Below, in pieces: positions 52,905 through 64,000 of a DNA stretch of 64,000 nt (positions are counted from its first letter, which is position 1; every line of letters begins with the position of its first letter). This stretch comes from Argyresthia goedartella (taxonomy: Eukaryota > Arthropoda > Insecta > Lepidoptera > Argyresthiidae). The translations under genes and the position numbers were made by a program. The notes beneath the pieces are model-generated. The model was not told the DNA's origin. It saw only the letters and a list, made by a program, of their open reading frames with translations, and made no database searches. The DNA lies in NCBI GenBank assembly GCA_949825045.1, contig OX463829.1, positions 27,182,715-27,246,714 on the forward strand, written 5' to 3'.

Positions 52905-53465
52905 CAACCCCGACACATGACTTTGGAACTTCTGAACCAATTTTAACAAACTACTTCTACAAACCATTGCAGTGACGTCTACTACCAACTACAAAAAAAT
53001 GCATTAAAATCCGTCCACCCGTTTGTTATTCCTAGCTAAGTTATTAACTTTTGAACCACTAAACCGATTTTGCCTAAAAATACTTAAGAACTATCGTAGT
53101 GTCTACTTTTTATTACAAAAAGCATAATTAAAATCCGTAAACTCATTTGACCAATATTCTTTATTAAGCTGATTACTTTTGAACTACTGAACTGGTTTTA
53201 AGAATATATATTTAAGGACCATTGCTGTGTAGTCTTTTACAAATTACAGGAAACCGAATTTGAATGCGAAAACCCGTTTGTCCGCTATTATTTGTTAAGC
53301 TGATTACTTTTGAATTACAGAACGGATTTTAATAAAAAAATAGTAGAAGTTTTGCAGGGAAGTTAACTACCATTTACAAAAAACCGCATCAAAATCTGTC
53401 AACCAGTTTGACATATAGACGATTCAAACTTATAACATCCCTCTTTTGGTCGTCGAGGTTTAAAA
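52905..53465. repeat. Interspersed repeat F with internal unit repeated about four times
   Basis: The sequence 'taagctgattacttttgaac.ac' to 'aaaatccgt.aac.cgtttg' recurs with a period of about 125-140 bases from 52920 to 53400, strongly diverged. It ends 'gacgattcaaacttataaca' and 'tcgtcgaggtttaaaaa', the normal end of repeat F. Confidence 0.7.
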
Positions 53466-54399
53466 AGGCTACGTGCTCTTTATTTGGCTACAAGATGCTA
53501 CGACCGTTGCTACGCGTTGCTACGCCATGCTACTGAAGTCTGGCCGCTGAGAGAATGCGATCCTGACATCTCAAAATAGATAAATTGTTGACCTCCGTAT
53601 TGAACAATATTGCTTATTATGTACGCATTAAGGAAATTTCATAACCGCAGTCTAAAAACGGGCGAAATGTAGTCCAAAATGTGCTACGCGTTGCTTTGCC
53701 ATCTAGCCAAGATCAATTAATTTTATGTAAATGATTTTATTCGGTCTACATTAACCCGTGCTTGTATTTTGCTAAATTGAGAACGGCATACGAGATATTA
53801 ATTGTGTTCTAATCGCCAAAATTCTGAAATATCAATTAAGTAATTCTAAAAAGTACAAACGAATATTTTATTAATTAGATTATGGAAAAGCAAGAAATAA
53901 TGACCGGAACCAATCATATTTGTGTTAGCCTTTATATGTGCATTTAGCTGTCGTCTGCTGAAATACGAAAACGGACGCTTTGATTAATGGCTTAGTCAAT
54001 TTGGGAGGATTTCGGCACCTCAGTTAATTAGCATATTAATCAATAAGATTGCTAGCGTAGTGGTAAATCCGATGCGTAGGTAATACTGTAGTTAAGTGAA
54101 TACACCAAATGATAGTCAAATATCACTTGTCATGCTTTGACACTATGCTATAACAGTACACTATGATATAATTTGCGCAAGCCGTAGGCGAGCGCGACTA
54201 GAGAGCCGAGGGGAATGCTCAATGCAAACGAGTTTCTTGCGACGTATTTCAGCACACTTGCGAGTGGAAAACAGACTTGTATTGTTATTAGCTTGTGTTA
54301 ATTATGGAGCGCTGGCTTGATGAAGTGATGATAAAAAATTGATGATTGATTTATCACAATAGGTTTTTCTATGTAAATAGGTTCTTAATCACATTTTTT
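53466..54399. other. Unassigned
   Basis: 'gctacgcgttgct' occurs at 53511 and 53690, so 53490-53710 may be a small repeat. No gene. Confidence 0.4.
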
Positions 54400-54770
54400 T
54401 TTCAACCGACTTGAAAAAGGTGGAGGTTCTCAATTCGACTATATTGTTGTTTGAATGTTTGTTACGCGATTATTCCTTCAATTATGTATAGATTTTAATT
54501 ATTCTTATCATAATTGGTAGGTCATACTTCAGAGGTGGTCCCATACAAATTTTATCAAACTAGATTTAGTGATTTTGGAAAAAATCAACAAAAACAAAAA
54601 ATATATACACAGATGACGTTTTGGTTTGTGGTTCCGTGCAGCAAAGTTTTAATGAGGACTTTTCATGTATATATACCTCATCCACATCCTGACCGGGGAT
54701 GAAGAAATATGCCTTGATCTTGAACTCGGAGATTGATCGAACTTGATCCTGATCTTTGGGGTGATTGAAA
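54400..54770 (+). repeat. Interspersed repeat E
   Basis: 'aaccgacttgaaaaaggtgg', 'aggtcatacttcagaggtgg', 'cagatgacgttttggtttgt', 'tcctgaccggggat'. Collinear with 5618-5955. Confidence 0.75.
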
Positions 54771-54814
54771 AAAACTATAGTTAAACATATTAGGGTGGTA
54801 TAGTATCACGCCTT

Positions 54815-55080
54815 TTTCTCATACTGTCTGGCCAAGGGACAATTTTGCCCAATTTTAGGCAGTTATTCCAACTTCCTTTTTGCATGACAGGGGGCTAGCA
54901 CTACGCCGCGGCCGCAGATATGGATATTGAAGATTTCCTCACAATGTATTCCATCACCGTTGCAACGTCCGTAAAGAGTTCTTAGGATAAAATACTTATC
55001 CCATTGGTGAAGGGGCAGCACATGATTCGAATATGCAACTCCTACATCACAAGCGAGCGTGAAAACGTGGCCACAAAAGT
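54815..55080 (-). repeat. SINE-C, diverged
   Basis: 'acaattttgcccaattttag', 'tgacagggggctagcac', 'gatttcctcacaatgtattc' and 'cacatgattcgaatatgc' (degraded B-box) follow the order of 19893-20145. Confidence 0.7.
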
Positions 55081-55289
55081 CATCTTGAGGAGTGATATAT
55101 ATCTTATCCCATAGAGAAAACTAAGCTTCATCTTTTTATTATATCTGGGCATCGATAGTAAATTATTCGCCTCAGGCTGGAAACGTCGCGGACGGGGTAA
55201 CGTTCAGAGGTGGTCATTATAATGAAAGCGTATTAAATAGCATGCTATTAGAAATAATTAATAGCACTGCTTTTGACAAATTAAATAAT

Positions 55290-58232
55290 AATAATAATAA
55301 TAATTTATTTATTTATCATAACGAGGTATTACACTAGAATATGTTTGAGCTTAATTAATGTAAAGCATTATTTGAACTCTAGTAAAAACAGAAAACATCT
55401 GAACCTGAGCTAGGTAGTTAACCAGTATTTCAGGATTCAGCGCTCTTCCTAATAATTACAGTATAAGTGCTATACATTACGAAAAATGAGTACCTGTTAA
55501 TCATTAGACCAAGTACAGCTAAATCAGGTAAAATAAACTACAAAAGGGAGCAAAATTTACATAGGCTTAAGGCCTTGGTGAGTATAAGAGAGACCTCTCT
55601 TTGAATATCGTGAGTGTGAATGAGTGTGTGTGAGAGGGTGTGTGGTGAGGAGTTTACAGGTACTTGATATGCTTTTTGGTACCATACTCTTTAATATATT
55701 TAATAATGTTAAGGAGTGCAAAACAAAGTAAGACAGATTCAATTACAAAAAGTACACATATTATTATTATCAGGAATTAATATAAGAGGTAAGATTAATG
55801 TTTAGCACCTAATCTATAGTCATTAGTAGTTGTACTGTTTGGTCATAATTCAGAATTTGAAGAGTATTAAAAATGTTTTTCTCGAAATGATAGGTGGTAA
55901 GAGAGTAAATGTCTATTTTTCTATTGATTTTATTATACAGCAAAGGTCCAAGGAAAAGGAAGAATCTGTGAGCAAAGGAGGTCCGGAAAGTTTTAGGTTG
56001 TGGACACACCCTATCGTTACGGCGCTTGATCAATAATTTGGGATCAAACGTCATAAGTGATTGCTGTTTCAAAATAGTAAAGTAAACAAATAGTTGTCTA
56101 ACTGTAAGAACATTACATGACCTGAAAAGAAGTTCAGTAGGGTAAAAGAATGGACGGAAAGTGCAGACCTTTAAGTACCCCTTTGTGCTCTCTCTAAATA
56201 TAAAAGCGTGGTCTTGAGAGCTCCGCCCCACGACGTGATGCAGTATGCCAAAATAGATTGACAAAGTGCAAGGTAGACACTTTTCATCAATGTACCGTCA
56301 GCAACATGTCGTAGGGTTTTGAAGACATATATGAGTTTTCGAATCCTGCCACTAATCATATCAATATGGGGTCTAAATCCAAGATTTTGATCTATTATTA
56401 CCCCAAGATACCTAATGCTGGCGGTTTTTACCAGAGCAGGACATGAGCATGAATTTAGAGATGGATCAGGACAACAATGAGCCAAAAGTACTCCATTTGT
56501 ATTATGGGTATTTCGAATTGAGAAAGATAAAAACCTAGTTTTATCTGCATTTAAGGTTAATAAGTTTTCCCTTAGCCAAGAAGTTGCTCTATTGAAACCA
56601 GCCTGTGCAACATTAAAAGTATCTTCCCACGTTTTTGATGAGAAGAGCAGAGCCGTATCATCCGCATAAGTTATAACTTTTCCCTGAGCAGGATTCAGTT
56701 CGCATAGGTCGTTGATGTAAGCGAGAAATAGAGTCGGACCCAGAATGCTACCCTATGGTACACCGTAGGAGATGGGTAAATCACTGCTTTGATAATTACT
56801 TATCCTCACAAACTGAGACCTAGCGGTGAGGTAGTCCTCCAGCAGTTTGAGTTGGACTCCGCGGATTCCCATTCGGTCCAATTTTGCCAGGAGAATGGGT
56901 ACAGAGACCGTGTCAAATGCTTTGGCAAAGTCCAGAAAGATACCTATTACATTATGGCCTTCATCAAGATTTTTTGTAATATAATCAGTCAGTTCGTGAA
57001 CTGCATCGCCAGTGGAAATACTTTTGCGAAAACCAAATTGTGACGTCGACAAGAGTTTATTGCTTTCAAAGTAGTTGACTAGTCTTGAGTTGATTATGCG
57101 CTCAAGCAATTTGGAAATTGATGGAAGTATTGAAATAGGCCGGTAGTTATTAACACAGTCTCTGTCACCAGACTTGTGGATGGGGAGCACCATTGATCTC
57201 TTCAAGGTCCTAGGAAAAACGCCGTTTGAGAGGCACATGTTAAAAATATGGGTTAAGGGAGGAATGAAGAAATTCTTGTTCAGTTTAAGGATTCGGTTTG
57301 AGATTTGATCCCAACCCACTGCACATGTGTTTTTCAGACCCAGAATAAGTACCTCTAGTTCGTCTAGATCTGTCTCCAGCAAAACAAATGACGACGTACT
57401 TGCTTTAAAAGATGTAGTAGTTAACAGTGGTACTGCTCCAGGGGAAGTCTGGTTACCAATAACTCCTTTAGCTAGATTTTCTCCTATATTAGCAAAAAAG
57501 TAGTTTACTTTGTCAGTAGTGTTAATGTTTCTTCCAGTCCCTAACAATTCAGTCGCAACAGTTTTCGTTTTGGTTGTGTTTGTGATTTCCTTGATTGCCT
57601 TCCATAGCCCCTTAGGATTATTGCCAGCTTTCTTAATTTGATTTCTCTCGTACAGTCTCTTTAGTTTTTTAAGTAGATTATTACAAAAGTTTCTATATCT
57701 TTTATATGTGGTAGAAAAAATAATGTTACCTGGAGAATCTTTTGACTTTTTGTGCAACCTGTCTCTGTTTCTCATACAGCGTAGAAGTCCTGGAGTTATC
57801 CATGGCTTGATAATCTTTTGTTTCCGTGAGAGTTGAATAATGGATGAGTTCAGATTAATGGCTTATTGCACAGAGGATATCAGATTATTTAAGGATTCAT
57901 TTGCATCCGAGGAGGAGAATATCGGTTGCAAGTCAATGTTTTTTAGTTGGACACTAAGACCTGCATAGTCTATATTAGGTGCAGTTGCTTGAAATATAAC
58001 CCTTTTTTGTTTGTTTTTGATACATAGTAACACTAGTTGATGGTCAGTCATAGTAGAATTCGTAACTAGGGTTATTGACGGCTTTTTTGTTTTTAATATA
58101 ACATGGTCAAGGCATGTTCTTTCCAATCTAGTTGGCAAGGAGTGAGCGGGAAGAAGACCATAAGAGGCACATATACTGAGATATTCATGCGCCCTAGAGT
58201 GAAAAGAGTTGCCCGGAAGTATGTTTATATTA
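55290..58232 (-). pseudogene. CR1/jockey-like LINE ORF2 (5'-truncated) with two nonsense codons and a frameshift
   Basis: Minus strand from 58232: INILPGNSFHSRAHEYLSIC and LDHVILK with TDHQL (end of the endonuclease), TAA at 57865-57863, then KPWITPGLLRCMRNRDRLHK, KGLWKAIKEITN, GWDQISNRIL, SMVLPIHKSGDRDCVNNYRP, FGFRKSISTGDAV, motif A GIFLDFAKAFDTVS, GVP-stop-GSILGPT (TAG at 56755-56753 where Gln is expected), motif C TYADDTALLF, YLGVIIDQNLGFRPH, TLRHVADGTLMKSVYLALCQ and LERAQR, a frameshift near 56175, and LKVCTFRPFFYPTELLF to the stop at 55809. The 3' UTR ends in (ATT)n near 55293-55312. RT catalytic Asp residues are intact. Confidence 0.9.
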
Positions 58233-58941
58233 AATTTAAATTAAATTATTAAAATAATATTAAAATAATTTAAATTAAACAAACTGCTATATGCTAAAAT
58301 GCTATATAGCGCTTGCTTCGCGTTAGGTTGCCTCTTCGCAGTTCGTAGCCATACCTGTTTTAGCTAGAACCAATAAAACTAACTCATAATAGGTAGGTGT
58401 TTGTTTTATTGGATTTAGTGCATCGCTGATTCCCTTTGCGTAATTACGTAATTTGCGCAACGTGCGATTGAATTCTCTCGATAAATAATATAGTTGTAAA
58501 AGATGTAGATCTGGACTATTCTGGACCTTTGCAATTACAACATTATTGTGAATAAAAAGGTGATAGATTAATGTTCAACCTTCATTTTCTCGGGAAACTT
58601 TTTGGTTCCTATCGACATTGATTAAATCACCAAAATATGGCCAACCAACTTGACTTGGACAGTATATGCTTTTGTCGTACTATTTGTAATTTAGAGCACT
58701 TCCTTTTGGTTGCCTACATATCTCTGTGCACTTTATCCACAATTTGTCTAGAGGCAAATGCTGTGCGAAGGCAGATGTGATGCTCAAATTGATTATCGCT
58801 TAAATATCATACTGGCAATATCATTTCCCAAGCAAGAGCCAGTGACAGCATGATAAAGATGTGTCGGTTGTGCATCTGGGTCTATATAATTTAATGAATG
58901 ATCGTTATGTCCATGTCGTTTCCATTTGGCTGAATGAGACA
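58233..58941. other. No recognisable feature
   Basis: Very AT-rich at 58240-58290; otherwise unassigned. Confidence 0.4.
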
Positions 58942-59035
58942 CTTAATTAATAGCCCAGGCCGTTCATTAGGGAACGGAGTCTAAGTAAATAGATTCTTTT
59001 GGTTAAAATAATGCATAATCGGAAACGAAAACAGA

Positions 59036-59240
59036 CGACCTCTCTGGTGTTACGGTTGAGGCTGTGCCTCCCAAGCGAGAGGAACCAGGTTCAAATACCG
59101 GCTGGGGAAAAAAAACTCTGTTCTTTGATGTTTATTTACTTACATGTTTTTGACGTCCTTGTTTCTGATTCCCGCGATACAAGGTATCCTAGTGTGGGGC
59201 CAGAACCAATGCAAGTGCCTGTATGTAAATGTTTTGGTTG
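59036..59240 (+). repeat. SINE-B, diverged
   Basis: A-box region 'ggtgttacggttgaggc' and degraded B-box 'aggttcaaatacc', then 'tgatgtttatttact', 'ggtatcctagtgtggggcca' and 'caatgcaagtgcctg'. Confidence 0.75.
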
Positions 59241-59639
59241 TTGTTTTAAAACCACCCTTACCGAAAATCAGCCGTTTGATTTAGAGGAATGGGGAAGGAA
59301 CCGTCTGGCATTAACGCTTCAGCTGATTTCAGTCATCTTAGCCGAAATAAATAGGTTAATTATCACTGTACTGTTCGAATACTAAAGTTTGTTTGTTTTA
59401 GGTCACAACTTCATGTAGAAACTGGAGCCGAGTGAAGCCCGAGCGCTTCGAGGAGATCCTATGGTGCAAGGCCAATCCGTTACCTTCACCTTTAACCATT
59501 TGATTCCATGCCGGCCCTTATTTAACGGGCTGGGCATTTAACTAAGTGCCTAATTTATCCAAGTGGCGGTGACATCCACATCTTCAAACCACAATACATT
59601 TTAATATCGAATTTAATCTAACCCTTTTACGTCGGATGA

Positions 59640-59690
59640 TGTAATCATAGGGCGGGCGGCTAGGGCGGCTACGGCGGCTAGGGCGACGAC
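59640..59690. repeat. GGCGGCTAG/C minisatellite
   Basis: GGGCGGGCGGCTAGGGCGGC-type imperfect 9-base repeats; short and GC-rich. Confidence 0.7.
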
Positions 59691-59859
59691 GGCTCCACTC
59701 CACTGAGAGGTGCTCGGTTGTGATACTCTTGTCTTTGTTCCGAGACTCAAGTGCTGTTTGGTCCAAGATAGTGGGTCTTAAATCGTCTACAGTTACAGAT
59801 TATTGAAAGAAAATACCTCCTAAATAATACAAATAATACGTTTTTATGGTAATGGAATT

Positions 59860-59995
59860 TATAGTGAGGAAACCTTCATATCTCCTTAGCTGCGGCGATT
59901 GGCTAGCCCCCCCCTGTCACGAAAAATTTAGTATTGGATGACTGGTTTAACGTGGGCTCAATTGTGCCTCTGCCACTGCATAGGGGAAAAGGCAT
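59860..59995 (+). repeat. SINE-C 3' part
   Basis: 'gtgaggaaaccttcatatct', 'gcggcgattggctagccccc', 'gtgggctcaattgtgcctct'. Confidence 0.75.
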
Positions 59996-60017
59996 GACCC
60001 ATTGTCTATGTCTGTTA

Positions 60018-60115
60018 ACCCCTCAAGACCCCCAGGCATCATATAATACCAATTCCCCGTTATAGGTTTTGAATTTGATTACCATGGCATAAGGTTCAAA
60101 TAAACCTCTAGCTTT
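60018..60115. repeat. Relic of TTAACCTCT-ended MITE
   Basis: 'gttaacccctcaagaccccc' and 'ttgattaccatggcataagg' resemble 16029-16140 and 1685-1778. Confidence 0.5.
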
Positions 60116-60253
60116 GACAAGTTAAGGCTGGGCACAGCCAGCGCAACTTATCATTTTACCTTCAGCCTACTTTAAAAAACCTCTTCATCGATCTAAGGAA
60201 GACTACCTGAGCAACATAACTTAGTACTTTTTTAACGATTAAAAAAAACAAAA

Positions 60254-60469
60254 GTACAATCGAACCAACTGAATCATGACCCACTTGCCTGATAATTCGT
60301 TTGAAACTTTCAAACTTGTAAGATCTATCAAAATGTCAGTGTCTAATCAAATGATAACAAGTTCGTTACCAAGGAAATAAACCTTCAAGCGAATTTCGAC
60401 CTACTTGCATTTAAGGGGTTTAGCAAAATAAGCTTATGGTGGGTCATGATTCAGATGGTTCGATAGTAC
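60254..60469. mobile_element. MITE, 216 bp, with about 30-bp inverted ends
   Basis: GTACAATCGAACCAACTGAA at the left and the reverse of GTACTATCGAACCATCTGAA at the right, continuing ...TCATGACCCAC. Nested inside the larger inverted-repeat structure. No coding capacity; target duplication unclear. Confidence 0.75.
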
Positions 60470-60770
60470 ATAAATAATGTGAAATATTGAAAAAAAATAT
60501 AGTGAAAATCAGATTTTATGACAACTTCGGGAGACTTTTAGAAAGAACAAAAATATTCAAACGTATAAACGTTCATGAAAACCTGCTGACACTAATGGTC
60601 AACAAGGTAGTTTAAAAAAACAGGTTTTGCGTTGAACCCATCTTGCAAAAATGAATTGGGCCGGTTCTCCATTCCTCTAAATCAAAAGGCCAACTTTCGG
60701 TAAGGCTTATTGTTAAACGTATCTGAGCTTAAACGCCGAACTTTAATGATCGGCCCGGGCTATTAATTAC

Positions 60771-61265
60771 GTCCCTTATTTAAACAAATCACGCCTTTCA
60801 GCGTAAATGGCAACTTTATAAACTCAAAAAGCAGCCACCTACACCTTGAGCCACGCTTTCAGGAGAAACCACTGCAAAACATAACCACAGCCAGGATACC
60901 TGCTGAGATTTATGCGAACAAAAGGGTACTTGCTTATATACCGCTCTTGGTAGTTCTAGTCTCAAAGAGCAGGTGGATAGTGCAGATTCTTTTTATCAGA
61001 CTAAGCTTGACTATCTTTAAAGTTGAAGTGGATTTGGGGAAGGCGAGCTGACAATATTGATTCACGGCAAGCTACAGTAATAGATTTAGGATCTTCACTG
61101 CACTCTACAAGATGCACAAAGTGAGGAAAAGAGAATAACCTCTATCCACGCTATAAGAAAGAAAGAGACGCACGCACAAGCGCCCTTTGAGACATGTTTT
61201 TGTCAGTAAGAGGCAATTGCGGCCCGCTTGCCTTCATGCGTCCGCGTTTTTAATTAATTGTGAAG
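60771..61265. other. No recognisable feature
   Basis: Mixed composition; no gene or repeat identified. Confidence 0.4.
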
Positions 61266-61267
61266 CA

Positions 61268-61282
61268 ATCGTATAAAAATAT
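61268..61282 (+). promoter_or_regulatory. Candidate TATA box
   Basis: GTATAAAAATAT at 61271-61282, about 100 bases before the signal-peptide ATG. A GTAAGT donor at 61320 and a TTTCACAG acceptor ending at 61375 could form a short 5' UTR intron. Weak, positional evidence only. Confidence 0.35.
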
Positions 61283-61381
61283 GTGAAAATTGTGTTTGCT
61301 GTAGATGGTCCCGTGTTCTGTAAGTAATTTTTATGTTACCAGAAAATACAATCCGAATAATTACACGTTTCACAGGTAAAT

Positions 61382-61422
61382 ATGAAACTTTTATATTTTC
61401 TTGTCATACTAGCTTTAATTGG
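61382..61422 (+). CDS. Candidate first exon encoding a signal peptide
   Basis: ATG 61382 opens MKLLYFLVILALIG, a compact signal-peptide core (Lys, then ten hydrophobic residues), and meets a consensus donor GTAAGAG at 61423, giving a 41-base coding exon. Many insect secreted peptides, including immune peptides, start this way with an early phase-2 intron. No matching second exon is recognised before the transposon relic at 61.8 kb, so the product is unknown and the exon may be fortuitous. Confidence 0.4.
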
Positions 61423-61787
61423 GTAAGAGAATAGTTTTTGTTGTTAAATGTTAGTCACCGTTGATGTGTATAGTTTCATTTCTTGGCCCAAAGTTTCATT
61501 TTAAAGAATTTATGTAAAAACTAATAATTGTAGGATACGCTAGAGCTTGACCAAAACGGCGACTTTATCGATAGTTTTCCAATAGAATTCACGTAGGCAA
61601 TTAAGAAGTTTTATCAAATAGATATTCGTAATATTTAAATGGCTACCTACATTTGGATCGTTTTTACCCGAAATTAGGAAATATTTAGATTGTATGCATT
61701 GTTATTTTAATTTTAAGTTGGGAAAATTTTCTTCAGAATCTTTGTCAAATTAATAATAATAATAAATTATTTATTTATTCATTTTGA
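61423..61787. other. AT-rich, possible intron
   Basis: If the preceding exon is real this is intronic. A TAATAATAATAAATTATTTATTTA run lies at 61750-61775 in two pieces. Confidence 0.35.
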
Positions 61788-63890
61788 AGGGTTTCTTCTC
61801 GGCCACAAATTCGAGAAAAATGGAAAAGAGTGATAGACAGACTGATTGATCTCCGAAAAAAAATTAACTGCATATAGTTGTAAACATTTTGAAGAAAAAT
61901 GTTTTATACAGAAAAATTGTCGACGTGTATTGATGAAAGATCTCATGGTTCCAACTCCCACCTTCGAGCTTCGCACTGCATCATCAGATCAGCTCGATAG
62001 TACCATATATACAGTTCTAGTATATATCCATCCAGTTTTATCAATGATTTTATTTTCAAAATAAACAAAAATATCCTTTTAACTTAAGTCGTGTCTTTTT
62101 GTTGCATCCATTTTAATTTTATAAAAGGCAAACCGACCTCTAACAGAACCTTGAGTTTTTTGGATACAGATCTAGAAAGTCATTTGGAAGGTTATGTCCA
62201 TTGGTTGAAATCTACCAGTAACCCCAAGAAAAATGATAGATAGAAATGCGCGTTTACAAAGTAAAATTACTAAGAAAAATATGGCTATATGAAATTTAAA
62301 AGCAAGAACAAAAAGGTTGACTAAACGCATTTTGACTTTAAAAGAAGTTCCTAAAGATTTGGGCAATAGGCCAGGACTTGACCTAGGAGATAAATTTGAT
62401 TTATGTTTGCCACATGTCAACACTTTGCGGAAATGGTACTCACGATTAAATTGTGAGCCGGGATTCACAAAAGAATCATTAAACACAATATCGCAATTGA
62501 CGGAAATGGGACCAATTTTAGTTGCTTTACATTTGACGAAATAAAAATTAGAGAGGAGCCTAAAATTGGGAGGCAAAATCACTACGGATATGTAAAAGTA
62601 GGTAATTATTTATGTGGTGATGAAATTGACATTGCTAAAGAAATACTTGTTTTTACGGTGGTAGCGGTAAATGGTTATTGGAAACTGCCTGTTGGTTTCT
62701 TTCCGGCTAAAAATTTCACAGATTCAGAAAAATCCCATTTACTAAAATGTCTTGACCTACTAAAAGACGCAAATTGCGACGTGATTGCTTTTGATGGAAT
62801 TGCTTCTAATTTGAATATACTGAAATTACTCGGAGCATCTGTAACTAAGCTGCCTTATAAACCATATTTCACTTATCGTGACATGAATTATTACTGTTTG
62901 TTTGATTCATGTCATCTACTTAAGCTGATACGGAATTACTTGGAGACCGCAAAATATTTTATGATGACTTCGGACGTAAAATTGAATTTAGATTTATAGA
63001 ACAGTTACAGTCTTTGCAAAAAGATGAGGGCCTGCATCTTGCAAAAAAAGTGTCCGCGCGACACATTAATTATAGGACCCAAAAAATGAAAGTTAGACTA
63101 GCCGCACAACTGCTTAGTAGGTTAGTGGGTATAGCTATCGATATTTGTGAGCATTATCTCCAAATTCCGGAATTGGAGAATAGCGAAGCTACAGTGCAAT
63201 TCCTTAATTGTGTTAATGAAATTTTCGACATAATAAATTCGAGAAACTTGAGCAATTTTGGCTTCAAAAAACAGCTTTGTCCAAGTAATAAATCGGATAT
63301 TTTAACAAATTTGACGAATTATATGAGTATTTTGAAAGACTCAAATGCAAAGATTAAATACTCCTCATAGATACTCAGAGACGACTTGGGTTTTTGGGAT
63401 TCATTAACAATATCATTTGTTTGAAATGGATGTAGATTATATAGAAAACAAGGCAAACTTAAATTTCATATTACCTCAGGACCACCTAGAAACGTTTTTT
63501 AGTGCCATCAGATCCAAAGGTGGGTTCAATAACAGTCCAACGCTCAAAACTTTTAAAGCAGTTTATAAAAGATTGAATTGTCATACTAAGATTAAAATTA
63601 GCGAAAGCGGTAATTGTTTAGGCTTGGAAAAAAATGCTGTATTGTCTACTAACGCCATGTCAACTGTAGATAAAATAAACAGTTCGTCGAACTAAAACAA
63701 TATTTTTAAAGAACTGTTAGAAGACAGTAATACCCAAACCGAATTTTAAAAATTTGAAGAAAGTTTGGTGGTAATGGAGAAGACTGGTTCATTGTCTCAA
63801 CTAACCATGCTTATTGTTTCCTATATATCTGAATATCTGGTGAAAAGATTAACTAAAAAGCTTAGCGTGATATATGTGTATAAAGTTTAG
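61788..63890 (+). pseudogene. P-element / THAP9-like transposase relic
   Basis: 61788-61960 holds the second half of a THAP DNA-binding finger: RPQIREKWKRVIDR, then SCKHFEEKCF and VPTPTF. Then come ILTLKEVPKDLG, LCLPHVNTLRKWYSRLNCEP and GFTKESLNTI (62319-62490), FTFDEIKIREE with the first catalytic Asp region (62520 on, other frame), FTVVAVNGYWKLPVGFF, VIAFDGIASNLNILKLLG, FDSCHLLKLIRNYL, ARHINYRTQKMKVRLAAQLL, and DHLETFFSAIRSKGGFNNSP with the C-terminal acidic residue. The tail ISEYLVKRLTKK is at 63820-63860. At least four frameshifts or stops. No 31-bp P-type ends were found in the window. P-type transposases need GTP; the central insertion domain for that is present. Confidence 0.88.
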
Positions 63891-64000
63891 TTTCATGTTC
63901 GTCCGAAATGTTACACAACTCATTAATTGTCAAAAGGGATTATGCTAAGACAGAAGACGGCCCAGGATATCTTACGTATCCATCAAATAATGTCGATACA
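63891..64000. other. Window end, unassigned
   Basis: Downstream flank of the P-element relic; the right terminus, if preserved, would lie beyond the window. Confidence 0.4.

Larger units (their letters stand above)
58942..60770. mobile_element. Large inverted-repeat structure (1.83 kb)
   Basis: Two arm segments on each side pair in mirrored order: 58942-58969 ('taatagcccaggccgttcat') with 60744-60770, and 59256-59304 ('tttgatttagaggaatgggg') with 60659-60706. The left arm is stretched by a SINE-B at 59036-59240. No coding domain inside; probably an old DNA element whose true ends are not resolved. Confidence 0.6.

Overview
This window reads as AT-rich insect nuclear DNA, most likely from a moth or butterfly. 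That guess rests on the repeat content: three tRNA-headed SINE families, RTE and CR1/jockey-like LINEs, mariner, PIF/Harbinger, hAT-like, piggyBac-like and P elements, and a repeat carrying a CCGT microsatellite, a mix I associate with Lepidoptera. I found no bacterial signatures and no convincing complete host gene. The only host-like coding signals are a signal-peptide first exon near 61.4 kb and an unplaced 58-codon ORF near 15.5 kb.

The window is mostly mobile DNA of different ages, much of it nested. 0-9 kb: RTE LINE tails (341-830, 4616-5148), SINE pieces, a jockey-type RT tail and a long-palindrome MITE (8270-8462). 9-15 kb: a LINE that lost its RT core (9370-11228), then a second LINE (11285-14524) split by a mariner (11790-13077) whose transposase is intact. 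15-22 kb: SINEs, a small TTAA-flanked MITE and two LINEs in opposite orientation, one inside the other (16385-17905). 22-25 kb: an almost intact single-ORF LINE with a C-terminal restriction-like endonuclease, broken by one in-frame TGA. 25-28 kb: a degraded EN-RT LINE on the minus strand, then a mariner relic. 30.6-35.9 kb: three LINEs nested inside each other; the innermost keeps a 5' UTR, ORF1 and ORF2.

36.6-40.6 kb: a SINE split by a 3.76 kb PIF/Harbinger element carrying a two-exon DDE transposase gene and an opposing Myb/SANT-like gene. The transposase intron holds 16 tandem 64-bp units. Each is a complete 3' splice-site module (branch point, pyrimidine tract, AG) plus the first 20 bases of exon 2. 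This is the most unusual structure in the window. 41-48 kb: a hAT-like MITE and two copies of an unnamed repeat X. One copy contains a six-fold 78-bp array; the other is split by a LINE tail and by a TTA-flanked 1.15 kb DNA element. 48-55 kb: SINEs and lepidopteran-type interspersed repeats. 55-58 kb: a minus-strand LINE with two nonsense codons and one frameshift. 59-60.8 kb: a large inverted-repeat structure. 61.8 kb to about 63.9 kb: a P-element (THAP9-like) transposase relic.

Two themes recur. First, related LINEs carry stem-loops in their 3' UTRs built on a CTGTGGGAG/CTCCCACAG-type motif and end in TTTGA-type tandem tails, which suggests a shared RT-recognition signal. Second, several near-perfect short-loop palindromes (stems 9-23 bp, plus one 36-bp perfect palindrome) lie in otherwise decayed DNA, the footprint expected of template-switch mutation. 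All calls come from reading the sequence; no database search was run.
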